Shown here one piece after another: positions 34,231 through 43,537 of a stretch of DNA of 64,000 nucleotides. The notes under the pieces were generated by a model. That model had not been told where the DNA came from and ran no database searches. It was given only the letters and a program-made list of their open reading frames with translations. The stretch lies in assembly GCF_001693335.1 (NCBI RefSeq), contig NZ_CP016503.1, forward strand, positions 1,530,791 through 1,594,790. Direction: 5' to 3'. The first letter of the stretch is position 1. Each line of letters begins with the position of its first letter. Position numbers and translations under genes: made by a program. Source of the DNA: Helicobacter enhydrae. GTDB taxonomy: Bacteria; Campylobacterota; Campylobacteria; Campylobacterales; Helicobacteraceae.

Positions 34231-34707
34231 ATGCAACAAAAACTAACTCTAGAAGAACAAGACAAGCTTGAAGAACTCTGTGCCTCTGCTTTTGATTTTG
34301 CACGACAAAATGACAAGGAATCCTTAGAAATCTTATTGAATGCGGGATTAAATGTCAATCTTGCAAATCACAAGGGCAATACCCTTTTAATGCTTGCAGC
34401 ATATAACAATAGCTTTGAAGTAACAAAAATGCTTCTTGAGCGTGGGGCTGAAGTGGATAAAAGAAATGATAGGAATCAAACGCCTTTAGCAGGAGTTTGT
34501 TTCAAGGGCTATTATGACATAGCAAAATTGCTTGTGGAATATGGGGCAGATGTCGATGCAGACAATGGTATGGGACTTACGCCTCTTAATTGTGCGATTA
34601 TGTTTAGACGCACTGAGATTCTAGAATTACTCCGTCAGCATTCCAAACAATCTCTAAGCTTTTTTCAAAAAATTGGGCTATGGTTTTTCAAAAAAATCAA
34701 AAAATGA
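34231..34707 (+). CDS. Ankyrin-repeat protein, catalase-associated
   Basis: A 158-residue soluble ankyrin protein. Three to four repeats are visible: 'SLEILLNAGLNVNLANHKGN', 'TLLMLAAYNNSFEVTKMLLERG', 'AEVDKRNDRNQTPLAGVCFKGYYDIAKLL' and 'VEYGADVDADNGMGLTPLNCAI'. It lies 145 bases before katA on the same strand. In Campylobacter jejuni the ankyrin protein Cj1386, next to katA, helps heme reach catalase, and an ankyrin protein supports catalase in Pseudomonas; by gene context the same role is likely here. No signal peptide is seen. The C-terminal 20 residues are basic-aromatic (FFQKIGLWFFKKIKK) and might touch the membrane. Confidence 0.85.
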   Translation: MQQKLTLEEQDKLEELCASAFDFARQNDKESLEILLNAGLNVNLANHKGNTLLMLAAYNNSFEVTKMLLERGAEVDKRNDRNQTPLAGVCFKGYYDIAKLLVEYGADVDADNGMGLTPLNCAIMFRRTEILELLRQHSKQSLSFFQKIGLWFFKKIKK

Positions 34708-34728
34708 TAGAGCTATGTTTTTGGGTAT

Positions 34729-34738
34729 GGGGGGGGGG
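34729..34738 (+). repeat. G10 tract between the ankyrin gene and katA
   Basis: Ten consecutive G residues in the 145-base gap before katA. It falls in a tiny frame (ATG 34715, eight codons at this length; one more G would extend it to 22 codons). The length is typical of slipped-strand contingency tracts in Helicobacter. It lies about 75 bases upstream of the likely katA promoter. Confidence 0.85.
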
Positions 34739-34775
34739 TGAAATATTGGCTACAGGAATCAATGCTACTATTTTC

Positions 34776-34817
34776 TAAATGATAAAAATTATTATTTATT
34801 AACCCTTGCATTATAAG
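34776..34817 (+). promoter_or_regulatory. Probable katA promoter with PerR/Fur-like AT box
   Basis: TATAAG at 34812-34817 is a plausible -10 element 36 bases before the katA start. Just upstream, AAATGATAAAAATTATTATT (34777-34796) resembles the AT-rich, ATTAT-type operators of Fur/PerR proteins, which control katA in Campylobacter and Helicobacter. The match is loose in such AT-rich DNA. Confidence 0.35.
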
Positions 34818-34852
34818 ATTTTATCGCATCAAAAAAATACAAGGAGTCAGAT

Positions 34853-36289
34853 ATGAAAAAGATGACAACAGTCGCAGGAGCACCTGTAGGTGATAATCAA
34901 AATTCTATAACCACAGGAAAAAGAGGACCTATACTCTTACAAGATACTTGGTTGATAGAGAAATTAGCACATTTTGACAGAGAGAGGATTCCAGAGAGAG
35001 TAGTGCATGCTAAAGGAAGCGGTGCTTATGGAACTCTAACAATTACAAACGACATTACACAATACACAAAAGCAAAGATATTTTCTAAAGTTGGCAAAAA
35101 AACAGAGATGTTTTTGAGATTCTCTACCGTTGCAGGTGAGAGAGGAGCGGCTGATGCAGAAAGAGATGTTCGAGGATTTGCGATGAAATTCTACACAGAA
35201 GATGGGAATTGGGATCTTGTAGGTAACAACACCCCTGTGTTTTTCGTGCGTGATCCATTGAAGTTTCCAGATTTTATCCACACTCAAAAGCGTGATCCCA
35301 AAACTAATATGCGTTCAAACACTATGGCTTGGGATTTTTGGAGCTTACATCCAGAGAGCTTACATCAAGTTACAATTCTTATGAGTGATCGTGGAATCCC
35401 AAGAAGCTATCGTGAAATGAATGGCTATGGAAGCCACACTTATAGTTTCATCAATAGCAAGGGAGAGAGATTTTGGGTGAAATTCCATTTCAAAACCAGA
35501 CAAGGTATCCACACTCTTACTAATAGAGAGGCTGAGGCTATTGTAGCTGTAGATCGCGAAAGCCACCAAAAAGATTTGTTTGAAAATATAGAAAAAGGGA
35601 ATTTTCCTAAATGGGATCTTAAAATCCAAGTAATGCCAGAGGCTGATGCAGACAAGTATAAGCATAATCCTTTTGATCTTACAAAAGTATGGAATCACAA
35701 AGATTATCCTCTCATTGATGTAGGCGTATTAGAACTCAATAGAAATCCAGAGAATTATTTTGCCGAAGTAGAACAAGCCGCTTTCACTCCGGCAAATGTT
35801 GTGCCAGGCATTGGATATAGCCCAGACAAAATGCTACAAGGAAGATTGTTTAGCTATGGAGATACACATCGCTATCGCTTAGGTGTCAATCATCATCAGA
35901 TTCCAGTCAATGCTCCAAAGGGCGTAGATTCTGTGGATAACACACATAGAGATGGCTTTATGCAACAAGGAAGATATGGTGGTGCGAGAAATTACAATCC
36001 TAGCTATTACAATGACTATGCAGAAGATGCTAGTGCATTAGAGCCACCATTACATCTCAAAGAAGCTGTGGCTAATCGCTACAATCACAGAGATGATGAT
36101 GAGGATTACTACAAGCAACCCGGCGATCTTTATAGATTGATGTCTGATGAACAAAAAGAGGCTCTTTGCCAAAATATCAAAGAGGCAATGGCAGGCGTGC
36201 CAGTTGAGATTCAAAAAAGACAAGTAGAGCATTTTACAAAAGCAGATCCAAATTATGGTGCAAGAGTAAAAGAACTTTTAGGAATCTAG
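34853..36289 (+). CDS. katA: Catalase KatA (clade 3, heme)
   Basis: A 478-residue monofunctional heme catalase that removes hydrogen peroxide. The active-site His52 lies in [16 protein letters not shown], the distal Asn in '[18 protein letters not shown]' (near 125), and the proximal heme Tyr in [14 protein letters not shown] (near 335). It closely resembles H. pylori KatA but lacks that protein's long Lys/His-rich C-terminal tail, ending in '[11 protein letters not shown]'. There is no signal peptide, so it is cytoplasmic in principle. AAGGAG precedes ATG 34853. AGA dominates the Arg codons, in contrast with CGC/CGT in many housekeeping genes nearby. The upstream ankyrin gene probably assists its heme loading. 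Confidence 0.97.
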   Translation: MKKMTTVAGAPVGDNQNSITTGKRGPILLQDTWLIEKLAHFDRERIPERVVHAKGSGAYGTLTITNDITQYTKAKIFSKVGKKTEMFLRFSTVAGERGAADAERDVRGFAMKFYTEDGNWDLVGNNTPVFFVRDPLKFPDFIHTQKRDPKTNMRSNTMAWDFWSLHPESLHQVTILMSDRGIPRSYREMNGYGSHTYSFINSKGERFWVKFHFKTRQGIHTLTNREAEAIVAVDRESHQKDLFENIEKGNFPKWDLKIQVMPEADADKYKHNPFDLTKVWNHKDYPLIDVGVLELNRNPENYFAEVEQAAFTPANVVPGIGYSPDKMLQGRLFSYGDTHRYRLGVNHHQIPVNAPKGVDSVDNTHRDGFMQQGRYGGARNYNPSYYNDYAEDASALEPPLHLKEAVANRYNHRDDDEDYYKQPGDLYRLMSDEQKEALCQNIKEAMAGVPVEIQKRQVEHFTKADPNYGARVKELLGI

Positions 36290-36299
36290 TCTCCCCCTT

Positions 36300-36319
36300 A
36301 TCCCTTTGGTATAAGGGAT
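36300..36319. terminator. Hairpin between katA and the convergent autotransporter
   Basis: ATCCCTT (36300-36306), a six-base loop, and AAGGGAT (36313-36319) form a 7-bp stem in the 63-base gap between two convergent genes. It could end transcription from either side; no long T-run follows. Confidence 0.4.
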
Positions 36320-36352
36320 TCCAACAAGCCGCAGACTTTAATCTTTTATTGT

Positions 36353-38995
36353 TTAAAACACATATCCCACTTTGAATCCTACGCTGTGTGTGGAGATTTG
36401 AGAGCCAAACTCACCAAGATAAGTGGCATTGATGAGAATGTTTTCTTTGAACTTCACTTCAAGCCCTGTTTCCATTGTCCCCATTATAGTGTCAAGATGA
36501 TTGATGACATAGTTGCCATTATTTTTGAATCCAGAGGAGCCTTTGACTAAGCTTTTGATTTCTGTGTTGAGTGCTGTGCGGATACCCACTTTGAGCATAG
36601 GGAGCAATACCACATCAGAGACATTGAAATCTTTGGCATATTTTGCCTGTGCTACAAGATAAAAAGGTGCAAGTGTGTGTTTGCCGATACTTTGGTCTTT
36701 GAAATTTGAGTCATTGAGCGTGATGTCAGGTAGAGCGATGACTTCTTGGATCAATCCCATTTCAGGCGTGACATACCCATATCCTGTTGGCAAATCCACT
36801 CCACCCCAAACGCCCACACTCATCCCACCCGCAGTCACAGAATCACTTCTAGAGGTTTCAAAAGCATAATCATTCAACGAGAGCAATCCTGTCATTTGAG
36901 CTTTGATGAAAGGAATAAGGCTTGTGTATGAAAAATCATATTGCTTGAAAGGGATTTTGGTATGCACTCCAAAAGTCAAAGCTTTGTTTGAGATTTGCAA
37001 TTCATTTGTGGTTTTGCCAACGCTTTGGTAATCAAAGCCAACATGCACACCTGCCAAGATTCCATTCTCAAACATTTTTGTAGCACCACTGATAAGCCCT
37101 GCAGAATATCCACTTGTGGGATCAAACCCCTCAAGATTGAAGCTTGAGTTTGCATAGTAGGGGGTGGCATAAACAACCCAGCTATTTTCAGCTTGAATAT
37201 GTCTTAGGATGAACTCATCGCTTTGGCTATTTTCATTGGTAGCCCCTTCTTTTTGCCTCTCTGTTGTTTGGGTCATTTGGGCTTTGAGATAGTCCCCCAT
37301 TGTCATTGAGTCAAACACAGAATCAAGTAGATTTTGTGTGCGTGTGGTTTGGGAGGTGAAAGCATTGATCATTTGGAATGCACTCAGAGCCAATGGGCTT
37401 TTGGTCGTCTCAAAATCCGCTTTGAAAAGATTGCCTTTGAAATGGAGGACATAGGTATCATCTGGCAAGTATATATTGCCTTTGAGGTAGTTTGCAAGGT
37501 CAGTGCTAATGTCATTGTTGTTGGCGTCTTTTATCGTTACGCCACTACCATTTTGTTTATTGATAAATTTCGACAAGTCATAATATTCCCCAAGCTCAAA
37601 TCCCTCTCCCAGATACAATTCAAACGCTGATCCTGTTTGGGTGGCATTTGGGGTCACTCCTTGAGCTAGGGGTTGGGCTGTAGTATCTGCCCCCCCTAGC
37701 TTCAATGTGCCTTGAGTGCCTGTGATTTTCAAAGCACCATTTGTATTGTAATTTGTCCTACTTTTCAAAGACACTGCGAAGTTTTGGGTCAAGGTGACTT
37801 CTGTATTGGTAGTGGTGCCACTGCCAAAATTTAATACACCATTGATGATTCCTTTTCCTGTGTTTGTGAGTGTTACTTTTGTGCCACTACCTTGAAAGAT
37901 GAGATTGCCTTGAATCGTTCCTGCGTTTGTGATTTTTGTTGTGCCACCTGCGAGAGTGATAGTCCCATTGATAACACCTGTTTTTTGATTGTCGATTGTG
38001 TTGTTATCGTTACCTTTAACATAGATTCCATATTTGCCATTATCACCTTCATTGATTGTTCCTGCATTGGTGATAATCAGTGTGCCTGTGCCGTTAGGAT
38101 TACCACCTTGAAAAAAATTTGCACCCAAGATTCCACCTGTGATCACGCCTCCCTTTTCATTTATTATCGTTGCTGTGCCTGTGACTTCAATCGCTCCACC
38201 TGCTTTATCTGTTCTGTTGCTGATAATGCTTCCACTATTGGTAATGGTGAGTTTGGCACTAGTGTCATCCGTTTTATTATCATCTCCCGCAAGGATAATT
38301 CCATTGATTGAGCCTTTGTTAGTGAGGGCATTGTTGGTGCTACCTTTTACGGTAATCGTATATCCATTTACAGTCTGTGTTGAACCTATAATTTTACCCT
38401 CATTATTAATAGCGAGTTGTGCTTTTTCGCCACCTGTAATACCATAACCACTTGAGAAATCCATTGTGGCATTTTTCCCATTAAATACAGTGAGATTTCC
38501 AGTTGTTTCATTACCTGAGCCCCCAATAGTTTCTTTCCAAACTGCATTTGAATGGTTATAAACAGTAAGATTGGTTTTGTTTTGATATACCCGTAATACC
38601 CAAGAGCTATCTCTCCCTGCGTGTGTTCCTGTGCCACCATAGTTATGGATAGTGGCGTTTGTTTGTGTGCTATTTTGAAATGATAGGTATGGATAATCAG
38701 TACCACTTGGAATACTTTTACCTAAATTGGATATATCCAAATTTTTAATGGTTGTTATAGTGTTGTTGATAGAAATTTGCCCCCCTGTAGGATATTCACT
38801 AAAACTCGCATTTTCCCCAAAGATGATTTCTGTTTTACCACTTGTTTGTGTTGTAAAATTACTTGCAGTGATACCATTTTCAAATGTATGTGACTCAGCC
38901 CCCAAAGATGTGCTCAATGCTAAGACCAATGCAAGACTTGTCTTTTGCAAAACTTGTGTTGTCGAGGTTTGATTGTGATTGCGTAGTGGTAACAT
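36353..38995 (-). CDS. Autotransporter with beta-helical passenger, 880 residues
   Basis: A type Va autotransporter. Residues 1-33 form a signal peptide (basic 'RNHNQTSTTQ', then 'SLALVLALSTSLGAE'). The passenger (about 35-590) is built of 'ITNAGTIxGxx'-type repeats ('TITLAGGTTKITNAGTIQGN', 'LTNTGKGIINGVLNFGSG'), as in beta-helical or pertactin-like adhesins. The barrel runs from about residue 600 ('SWVVYATPYYANSSFNLEGF') to the very end, 'HSVGFKVGYVF', with the terminal Phe expected for BamA-dependent insertion. ATG 38995 is chosen over GTG 39001 because AAGGAG lies seven bases before it. Passenger and barrel are not obviously copies of the 5.7 kb autotransporter. The ligand is unknown. Confidence 0.85.
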   Translation of the reverse strand: MLPLRNHNQTSTTQVLQKTSLALVLALSTSLGAESHTFENGITASNFTTQTSGKTEIIFGENASFSEYPTGGQISINNTITTIKNLDISNLGKSIPSGTDYPYLSFQNSTQTNATIHNYGGTGTHAGRDSSWVLRVYQNKTNLTVYNHSNAVWKETIGGSGNETTGNLTVFNGKNATMDFSSGYGITGGEKAQLAINNEGKIIGSTQTVNGYTITVKGSTNNALTNKGSINGIILAGDDNKTDDTSAKLTITNSGSIISNRTDKAGGAIEVTGTATIINEKGGVITGGILGANFFQGGNPNGTGTLIITNAGTINEGDNGKYGIYVKGNDNNTIDNQKTGVINGTITLAGGTTKITNAGTIQGNLIFQGSGTKVTLTNTGKGIINGVLNFGSGTTTNTEVTLTQNFAVSLKSRTNYNTNGALKITGTQGTLKLGGADTTAQPLAQGVTPNATQTGSAFELYLGEGFELGEYYDLSKFINKQNGSGVTIKDANNNDISTDLANYLKGNIYLPDDTYVLHFKGNLFKADFETTKSPLALSAFQMINAFTSQTTRTQNLLDSVFDSMTMGDYLKAQMTQTTERQKEGATNENSQSDEFILRHIQAENSWVVYATPYYANSSFNLEGFDPTSGYSAGLISGATKMFENGILAGVHVGFDYQSVGKTTNELQISNKALTFGVHTKIPFKQYDFSYTSLIPFIKAQMTGLLSLNDYAFETSRSDSVTAGGMSVGVWGGVDLPTGYGYVTPEMGLIQEVIALPDITLNDSNFKDQSIGKHTLAPFYLVAQAKYAKDFNVSDVVLLPMLKVGIRTALNTEIKSLVKGSSGFKNNGNYVINHLDTIMGTMETGLEVKFKENILINATYLGEFGSQISTHSVGFKVGYVF

Positions 38996-39001
38996 ATTCA
39001 C

Positions 39002-39361
39002 TCCTTATCGATGAAAGTGCTTTGATTGTAGCACAAGTGAAAATTAATTATTTGGGTAAAAAATGGTTTTTATGGTGAGAAAATACTAGCAATCTTTCCA
39101 AAAAGTAACAATTCTATATGGGCTTTGAGAAAAACGATCATTTACAGAGCATTTTTGGGACGAAACGACATACGACCCCCCCCTTTTTTTACCATTTTGT
39201 GTTTTGCAGGTTTCTCTCGCAAGTTGGCTCAATCGGCGGTTGATTCTGAGGAATGGATTGGGAGATTGGTGCAAGAGGCGATCTGGGCTCTAGTGAAATG
39301 TTTGTGCATTTGTTGAATGAAGTTGGATTGCGATTTTGTGTCTAGGCAAAATATGGAGAAA
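39002..39361. other. Gene-free upstream region of the autotransporter with C8-T7 tract
   Basis: About 360 bases between the autotransporter start and tRNA-Val. The notable feature is CCCCCCCC followed by TTTTTTT at 39176-39190, about 180 bases before the autotransporter start. Short frames in both directions across it show no family and no binding sites. A variable homopolymer here could alter promoter spacing, but it is far from the start. Confidence 0.4.
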
Positions 39362-39437
39362 TGGTGGCCACGATTGGACTCGAACCAACGACCACTACCA
39401 TGTCAAGGTAGTGCTCTACCAACTGAGCTACGCGACC
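39362..39437 (-). tRNA. tRNA-Val (anticodon GAC)
   Basis: A 76-base cloverleaf on the minus strand, from GGTCGCG at 39437 to the encoded CCA at 39362. Acceptor GGTCGCG pairs with CGTGGCC; the D arm GCTCAGTTGG-AGAGC, anticodon stem CTACC/GGTAG with loop TTGACAT (anticodon GAC), and T arm GGTTCGAGTCC are present. It follows tRNA-Ala by 16 bases and is probably co-transcribed with it. Confidence 0.95.
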
Positions 39438-39453
39438 AAATAATGATGAAAAA

Positions 39454-39529
39454 TGGTGGAGAATAGCGGGTTCGAACCGCTGACCCCAACGCTGCCAGCG
39501 TTGTGCTCTCCCAACTGAGCTAATTCCCC
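39454..39529 (-). tRNA. tRNA-Ala (anticodon GGC)
   Basis: A 76-base tRNA on the minus strand from GGGGAAT at 39529 to encoded CCA at 39454. The D arm is GCTCAGTTGGGAGAGC, the anticodon stem CAACG/CGTTG with loop CTGGCAG (anticodon GGC), and the T arm GCGGTTCGAACCCGC. First of the two-tRNA unit with tRNA-Val. Confidence 0.95.
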
Positions 39530-39604
39530 AAAGCCTGAAATTATACGCAACAAAACTTAATGTAACTTGAGTTTGAGGCATTTGCCCCCCCAAACCCAAG
39601 CATT

Positions 39605-40570
39605 TTATTGCGATTTGAGCGAGGATAAAAGCTCCTTGAAACTTGTTTTGAATGCTTCTAGCCCCTCTTGCAAAAGTCTCTCATACAAGGATTGTAAATC
39701 ATAGGAGCCAAATTGGTCCATAGTGTTGGAGCTTGTTTTGATTTGTGTGTCGGGGTTGCTGCAATAGGCTTGGATCGTCTCAAGTGGGGCGGTGTTGATG
39801 CTGTTTGGGAGCAAAAGCTCATCGATGTAATAGCTTGGTTTCAATCCTCCGCCTTTGACGCCTGTGCTTGCAAATAGTGTGCGTGTGTGGCAATCCCCAA
39901 AATCTTGGATTTGCTGATAGATGTTTTTGGCATTTTGGATTCCAAGTTGGTGGGTGAGTGCTGGAGGAAGTTGTGAATCCAACGCACGATCAAGCCTTGA
40001 AACAAACACACTGATGACGCTTTTGGCTTGACTGCCGCCATCTCTTGCGTGTTTGAAAGCTTGCAAACATTTTTGTGCTTGAAGTGGAGCAAAAACAAGG
40101 GTTGCATTGATAGGTATATCGCATTTCAAAAGCTCCTCCATCGTTTCATAGCCTGCATTGGTGGCTGGGACTTTGATCATCACATTGGGTTCATTGAGAG
40201 TTGCAAAAAGTCTTTTGCCCTCTTTGATACTCTCTTGTGCGTCATCGCAAAAAAGAGGATCGATCTCGATACTGATGTATCCGTCGTTTTTGTCTTGATC
40301 CCACAATGGACGCAGGATTTGTGCTGCGGTCTTGATGTCCTCTAGTGCGATTGTTTCATAGATTTCTTTTGCAGATTTGTGTTGGAGTGAGGCGATTTGT
40401 GCTTTGTAAGCTTGAGAAGTTTTGAGTGCATTGGCGAAAATGCTTGGGTTGCTTGTCGCCCCATAGATTTTGCCCTCTTTGATGAGGGTTTTGAAATCAG
40501 TTTGCAAAAAATCCCGCTCGATGAAATCGCACCATAGGCTGAAGTTTTGGTTTTTGAGTTGTATGTGCAT
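39605..40570 (-). CDS. tal: Transaldolase
   Basis: A 321-residue class I aldolase-fold enzyme of the non-oxidative pentose phosphate pathway, moving a dihydroxyacetone unit between sugar phosphates. Visible: 'GKIYGATSNPSIFANAL' (active-site Asp-type N-terminal region), 'GYISIEIDPLF', 'VMIKVPATNAGYETMEEL' with the Schiff-base Lys (near residue 137), 'INATLVFAPLQA' and 'SVISVFVSRLDRALD'. This is the longer Campylobacterota/actinobacterial type. AAGGATATTGT precedes ATG 40570. It diverges from the Maf gene. Confidence 0.92.
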   Translation of the reverse strand: MHIQLKNQNFSLWCDFIERDFLQTDFKTLIKEGKIYGATSNPSIFANALKTSQAYKAQIASLQHKSAKEIYETIALEDIKTAAQILRPLWDQDKNDGYISIEIDPLFCDDAQESIKEGKRLFATLNEPNVMIKVPATNAGYETMEELLKCDIPINATLVFAPLQAQKCLQAFKHARDGGSQAKSVISVFVSRLDRALDSQLPPALTHQLGIQNAKNIYQQIQDFGDCHTRTLFASTGVKGGGLKPSYYIDELLLPNSINTAPLETIQAYCSNPDTQIKTSSNTMDQFGSYDLQSLYERLLQEGLEAFKTSFKELLSSLKSQ

Positions 40571-40686
40571 ACAATATCCTTGAAAGTTGAGTTTGTGGAT
40601 TGATTATAACGCAATAATGGAGAGGAGGGTTTGAATGTATTGCTACTTTGGGTAAAATCCACACATTTGATAGCCAAAGGATTCTC

Positions 40687-42612
40687 ATGCAACTTCTTTC
40701 ACAACTCTTGCAAACGCAAGATATCGATGCGATACAAAAGCGTTTGCAGGTCAATTTTGCAAACAATTTAGCTTTTTTCTCTGCAACTCATGCCAAACTT
40801 TATGAACATCTGATTTTGCCACCACAAGCATACAATCTCTATATCGATACATGCGGAATCAACATCATCAATCTGCAAACACAGGAGTTTGTCTATCCCA
40901 AAGAGGGAGACAGACATCTGATGATTGATGTCCATCTTGATCTAGCACGCTCACCGCTTAGCAACCCAAAATGGAGTGTCAAAAATAATCATATTTATTT
41001 CCAAAAAATGGATTTGGACACTTTTCCTATCACAGGGGGCGTGTGCAATAAAATGTTTGAGATTTTGGATGATATGGGTGGGGTGGGTGAGTTTCATCTG
41101 CCTAGCGATTTCCTCCCTTGCACGACGATTTTTGGAATGCTTGGGGGCTTGATGCTTGAGTTTTTGAGGGAAGAGGGGAAGTTTTTCCATTCTTTGATGA
41201 TTTTTGAGGATGAGATTGATTTGTTTCGCGTGTCTTGTTATTTTGTGGATTATGCGAAGTTGTTTGAACAATGCTCTGAACACTCTTGCTATCTTTTTGT
41301 CAAAGATTTTGTGAGTGAGCATATCGTGCATAATTTTTTTGAAACCCATAAGGTGAGCAACAATTTTGTGCGTCTTGAGATAGCTCTGTATCATACGCCA
41401 AAGATTGAGAGTGCTAAACAGCTCATCGCACAGGCTCAAGCCAAAAATGCAAGAGGGTGGGGGAGCTTTGAAGATGAGATGATAGGGCTTGAAAACACTA
41501 TCAAAAATCTAGCCAATCAGCATTATTTGATTCTTGAAAAACCCGCAAGGGTGGATATGCCTATTTGTGTCGTGGGAAATGGTCCAAGTCTTGATCTGCT
41601 TCTGCCTTTTGTCGCACAAAATCAAGACAGAATGATTGTGATAAGCTGTGGCACGGCTCTGAAGGTGTTGAAAAACTATGGAATCAAGCCAGATTTTCAG
41701 GTGGAGATTGAGAGGATTGATTATCTAGCAGATGTGTTGCGTGAGGCACCTTTGGGGGATACTGCTTTGCTTTGTGGCAATATGGTCAATCCTTTGGCAC
41801 TATCTTTGGCAAAAGAAGCTTATATTTTTATGCGTGGGGGGTGTGGCAGTGCGTATATGAGTCGCGATGCTTTTGTTTTGGAGTTGAGCTCTCCTTTTGT
41901 GGGCAATGCAGGAGTGGCTCTAGCATCGGCATTGGGGAGCGATGTCATCCTTTGCGGTCTAGATTGTGGCTATATTGAGGGGCATAGCAAACACGCTCAA
42001 GGAAGCTACTATGGAGATGAGGGGGTGCAAATACCCAAAGACGCCTTTGAGGTGAGGGGCAACAAAGACAAAAAGGTTTTTTCAAATGCGATTTATGCAC
42101 TCTCTAGCAAAATGATGAGTTTGGCTTTTGGCTATTATAAGCCCAATTTGGTGCTCAATCTTGGGAGCGGGGCTTGGATCGAGGGGAGTATGAGCGTGGA
42201 GGTCGGTAGCTTCTCGCTCAAAGAAAAAACCAAAGATGAGAAACAAAAAGCCATCGAGCAAATCAAATCAATGTTTGCCCCAAATGTGGATTCTGTAGAT
42301 TTTGGGGCTTCTTGCAATCGCGTTTTTGATTTTGTGCAAGAGCTTAGGGAGATATTGAGGACACACATCACAACCAAACCCGAGCTTTTTGCCCTCATCG
42401 ATAGAATCAATGCAAAATGCTTCGCCAAAAGTGCCAGTGATCCTTTTGTGGGGATTTTGCTTGAGGGGAGCGTGTATCAGATGTTGCAGAATCTAATGAT
42501 GTGCGTGTTGCATTATCCGCATTTGGATATTTCCAAACTTTATGTGCGATGTGTGGATGAGGTGTTGATCGCACTTGACAAAATGGCAATGCGATTGAAG
42601 ATGATGCTTTGA
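40687..42612 (+). CDS. Maf/DUF115 motility-associated protein (MptE-like fold)
   Basis: A 641-residue cytoplasmic protein of the DUF115/Maf family. The core DUF115 segment runs from about 290 to 460: 'VVGNGPSLDLLLPFVAQNQ', 'IVISCGTALKVLKNYGIKPDFQVEIER', 'LLCGNMVNPLAL', 'FMRGGCGSAYMSRD' and 'VILCGLDCGYIEGHSKHAQGS'. In Campylobacter and Helicobacter such proteins take part in flagellin glycosylation with pseudaminic-type sugars and in motility; the fold resembles 6-hydroxymethylpterin pyrophosphokinase. ATG 40687 with AAAGGA is preferred over an upstream TTG. It stands alone between tal and the prenyltransferase operon. Family sure; substrate inferred. Confidence 0.85.
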   Translation: MQLLSQLLQTQDIDAIQKRLQVNFANNLAFFSATHAKLYEHLILPPQAYNLYIDTCGINIINLQTQEFVYPKEGDRHLMIDVHLDLARSPLSNPKWSVKNNHIYFQKMDLDTFPITGGVCNKMFEILDDMGGVGEFHLPSDFLPCTTIFGMLGGLMLEFLREEGKFFHSLMIFEDEIDLFRVSCYFVDYAKLFEQCSEHSCYLFVKDFVSEHIVHNFFETHKVSNNFVRLEIALYHTPKIESAKQLIAQAQAKNARGWGSFEDEMIGLENTIKNLANQHYLILEKPARVDMPICVVGNGPSLDLLLPFVAQNQDRMIVISCGTALKVLKNYGIKPDFQVEIERIDYLADVLREAPLGDTALLCGNMVNPLALSLAKEAYIFMRGGCGSAYMSRDAFVLELSSPFVGNAGVALASALGSDVILCGLDCGYIEGHSKHAQGSYYGDEGVQIPKDAFEVRGNKDKKVFSNAIYALSSKMMSLAFGYYKPNLVLNLGSGAWIEGSMSVEVGSFSLKEKTKDEKQKAIEQIKSMFAPNVDSVDFGASCNRVFDFVQELREILRTHITTKPELFALIDRINAKCFAKSASDPFVGILLEGSVYQMLQNLMMCVLHYPHLDISKLYVRCVDEVLIALDKMAMRLKMML

Positions 42613-42670
42613 GAAAATGTGAGTTTGAGTTAAAATGATGTTTTGAAACGCAAATCCTTGAGGGGTAGTG

Positions 42671-43525
42671 ATGTTAAAGAAAATCAAAGATTTTAATGAG
42701 CTTGTTGCATTTGAGCATACGATTTTTTCTGTACCTTTTATGTTGGTAGCCCTTGTGTGTGCCTCCTTGCAAAAGAATCAATCGATGTGGATGGGTGCAG
42801 ATGTTTTGATTTTGTGTGCTTTGGCATTGGTTTTTGCACGCAATTTTGCGATGGCTTTCAATCGCTATGTAGATCGCGATATTGATGCACTCAATGAACG
42901 CACTCAAGGACGCCCAAGCGTTGATGGGCGTGTGAGTGAAAAACAAATGCTAATCCTTATAGTTTGCAATGCTGCGGGGTTTATTTTGGTAAGTTTTTTT
43001 ATCAATCAGTTGGCTTTTTTGCTTTCTATTCCTTTTTTGTTTATTTTAGGAACTTACTCTTTCATGAAGCGTTTTTCTTACCTTGCACATTTAATGTTAG
43101 GTTTAAGTTTGGGTCTTGCACCAACTGCTGGAAGTATCGCTATATTGGGGGATATACCATTGTGGTGTATCGCACTCTCAATAGGCGTATTGTTTTGGGT
43201 GGCTGGTTTTGATTTGCTGTATTCTTTACAGGATATTAAATTTGATCAAAAGCATAGACTTCATTCGATTCCAGCAATTTTTGGTGAGGGCAAAACGCTG
43301 AAAATTTCAAGAGTGTTTCATAGCTTGACTATTTTGTTTTGGTTTATTTTTATGCAAGAGTTTGGGTTTGGGGTGGTTGCATATATTGCCCTGATAGTTT
43401 GTGCGTTGATTTTGCTCTATGAACAATGGTTAGTCAGTAGGGATTTCAAAAATATCCCCAAAGCCTTTTTTGTCACAAATGGTTATTTGGGCTTTGTGTT
43501 TTTGTGTGGCGTAATGCTTGATTGA
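42671..43525 (+). CDS. mqnP: UbiA-type prenyltransferase, probably menaquinone (MqnP)
   Basis: A 284-residue polytopic prenyltransferase with about eight transmembrane helices. The first Asp motif, AMAFNRYVDRDIDALNERTQ (about 60-80), binds Mg-diphosphate, and the second is 'DLLYSLQDIKFDQKHRLHS' (near 185). UbiA-like enzymes in futalosine-pathway organisms attach the polyprenyl chain to 1,4-dihydroxy-6-naphthoate; since mqnD is in this window and Campylobacterota lack ubiquinone, MqnP is the best reading, though family membership alone cannot exclude others. ATG 42671 is used with GAGGGG upstream. It opens the operon of two hypotheticals, psd, nadA and nadC. Confidence 0.82.
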   Translation: MLKKIKDFNELVAFEHTIFSVPFMLVALVCASLQKNQSMWMGADVLILCALALVFARNFAMAFNRYVDRDIDALNERTQGRPSVDGRVSEKQMLILIVCNAAGFILVSFFINQLAFLLSIPFLFILGTYSFMKRFSYLAHLMLGLSLGLAPTAGSIAILGDIPLWCIALSIGVLFWVAGFDLLYSLQDIKFDQKHRLHSIPAIFGEGKTLKISRVFHSLTILFWFIFMQEFGFGVVAYIALIVCALILLYEQWLVSRDFKNIPKAFFVTNGYLGFVFLCGVMLD

Positions 43526-43537
43526 GGAGTGAATAGA

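Noticed and set aside
34729..34745. Shared string of G-tract followed by TGAAATA at 34729 and 54999
   Set aside because: Only seven bases beyond the homopolymer match; chance is a sufficient explanation.
37800..38400. Repeated GTGATTTTTGTT-like strings in the second autotransporter
   Set aside because: They encode NAGTI-type passenger repeats; no regular direct repeat unit exists at DNA level.
39125..39316. A 63-codon frame across the C8-T7 tract
   Set aside because: No binding site and no family; the opposite strand has an equally open frame.
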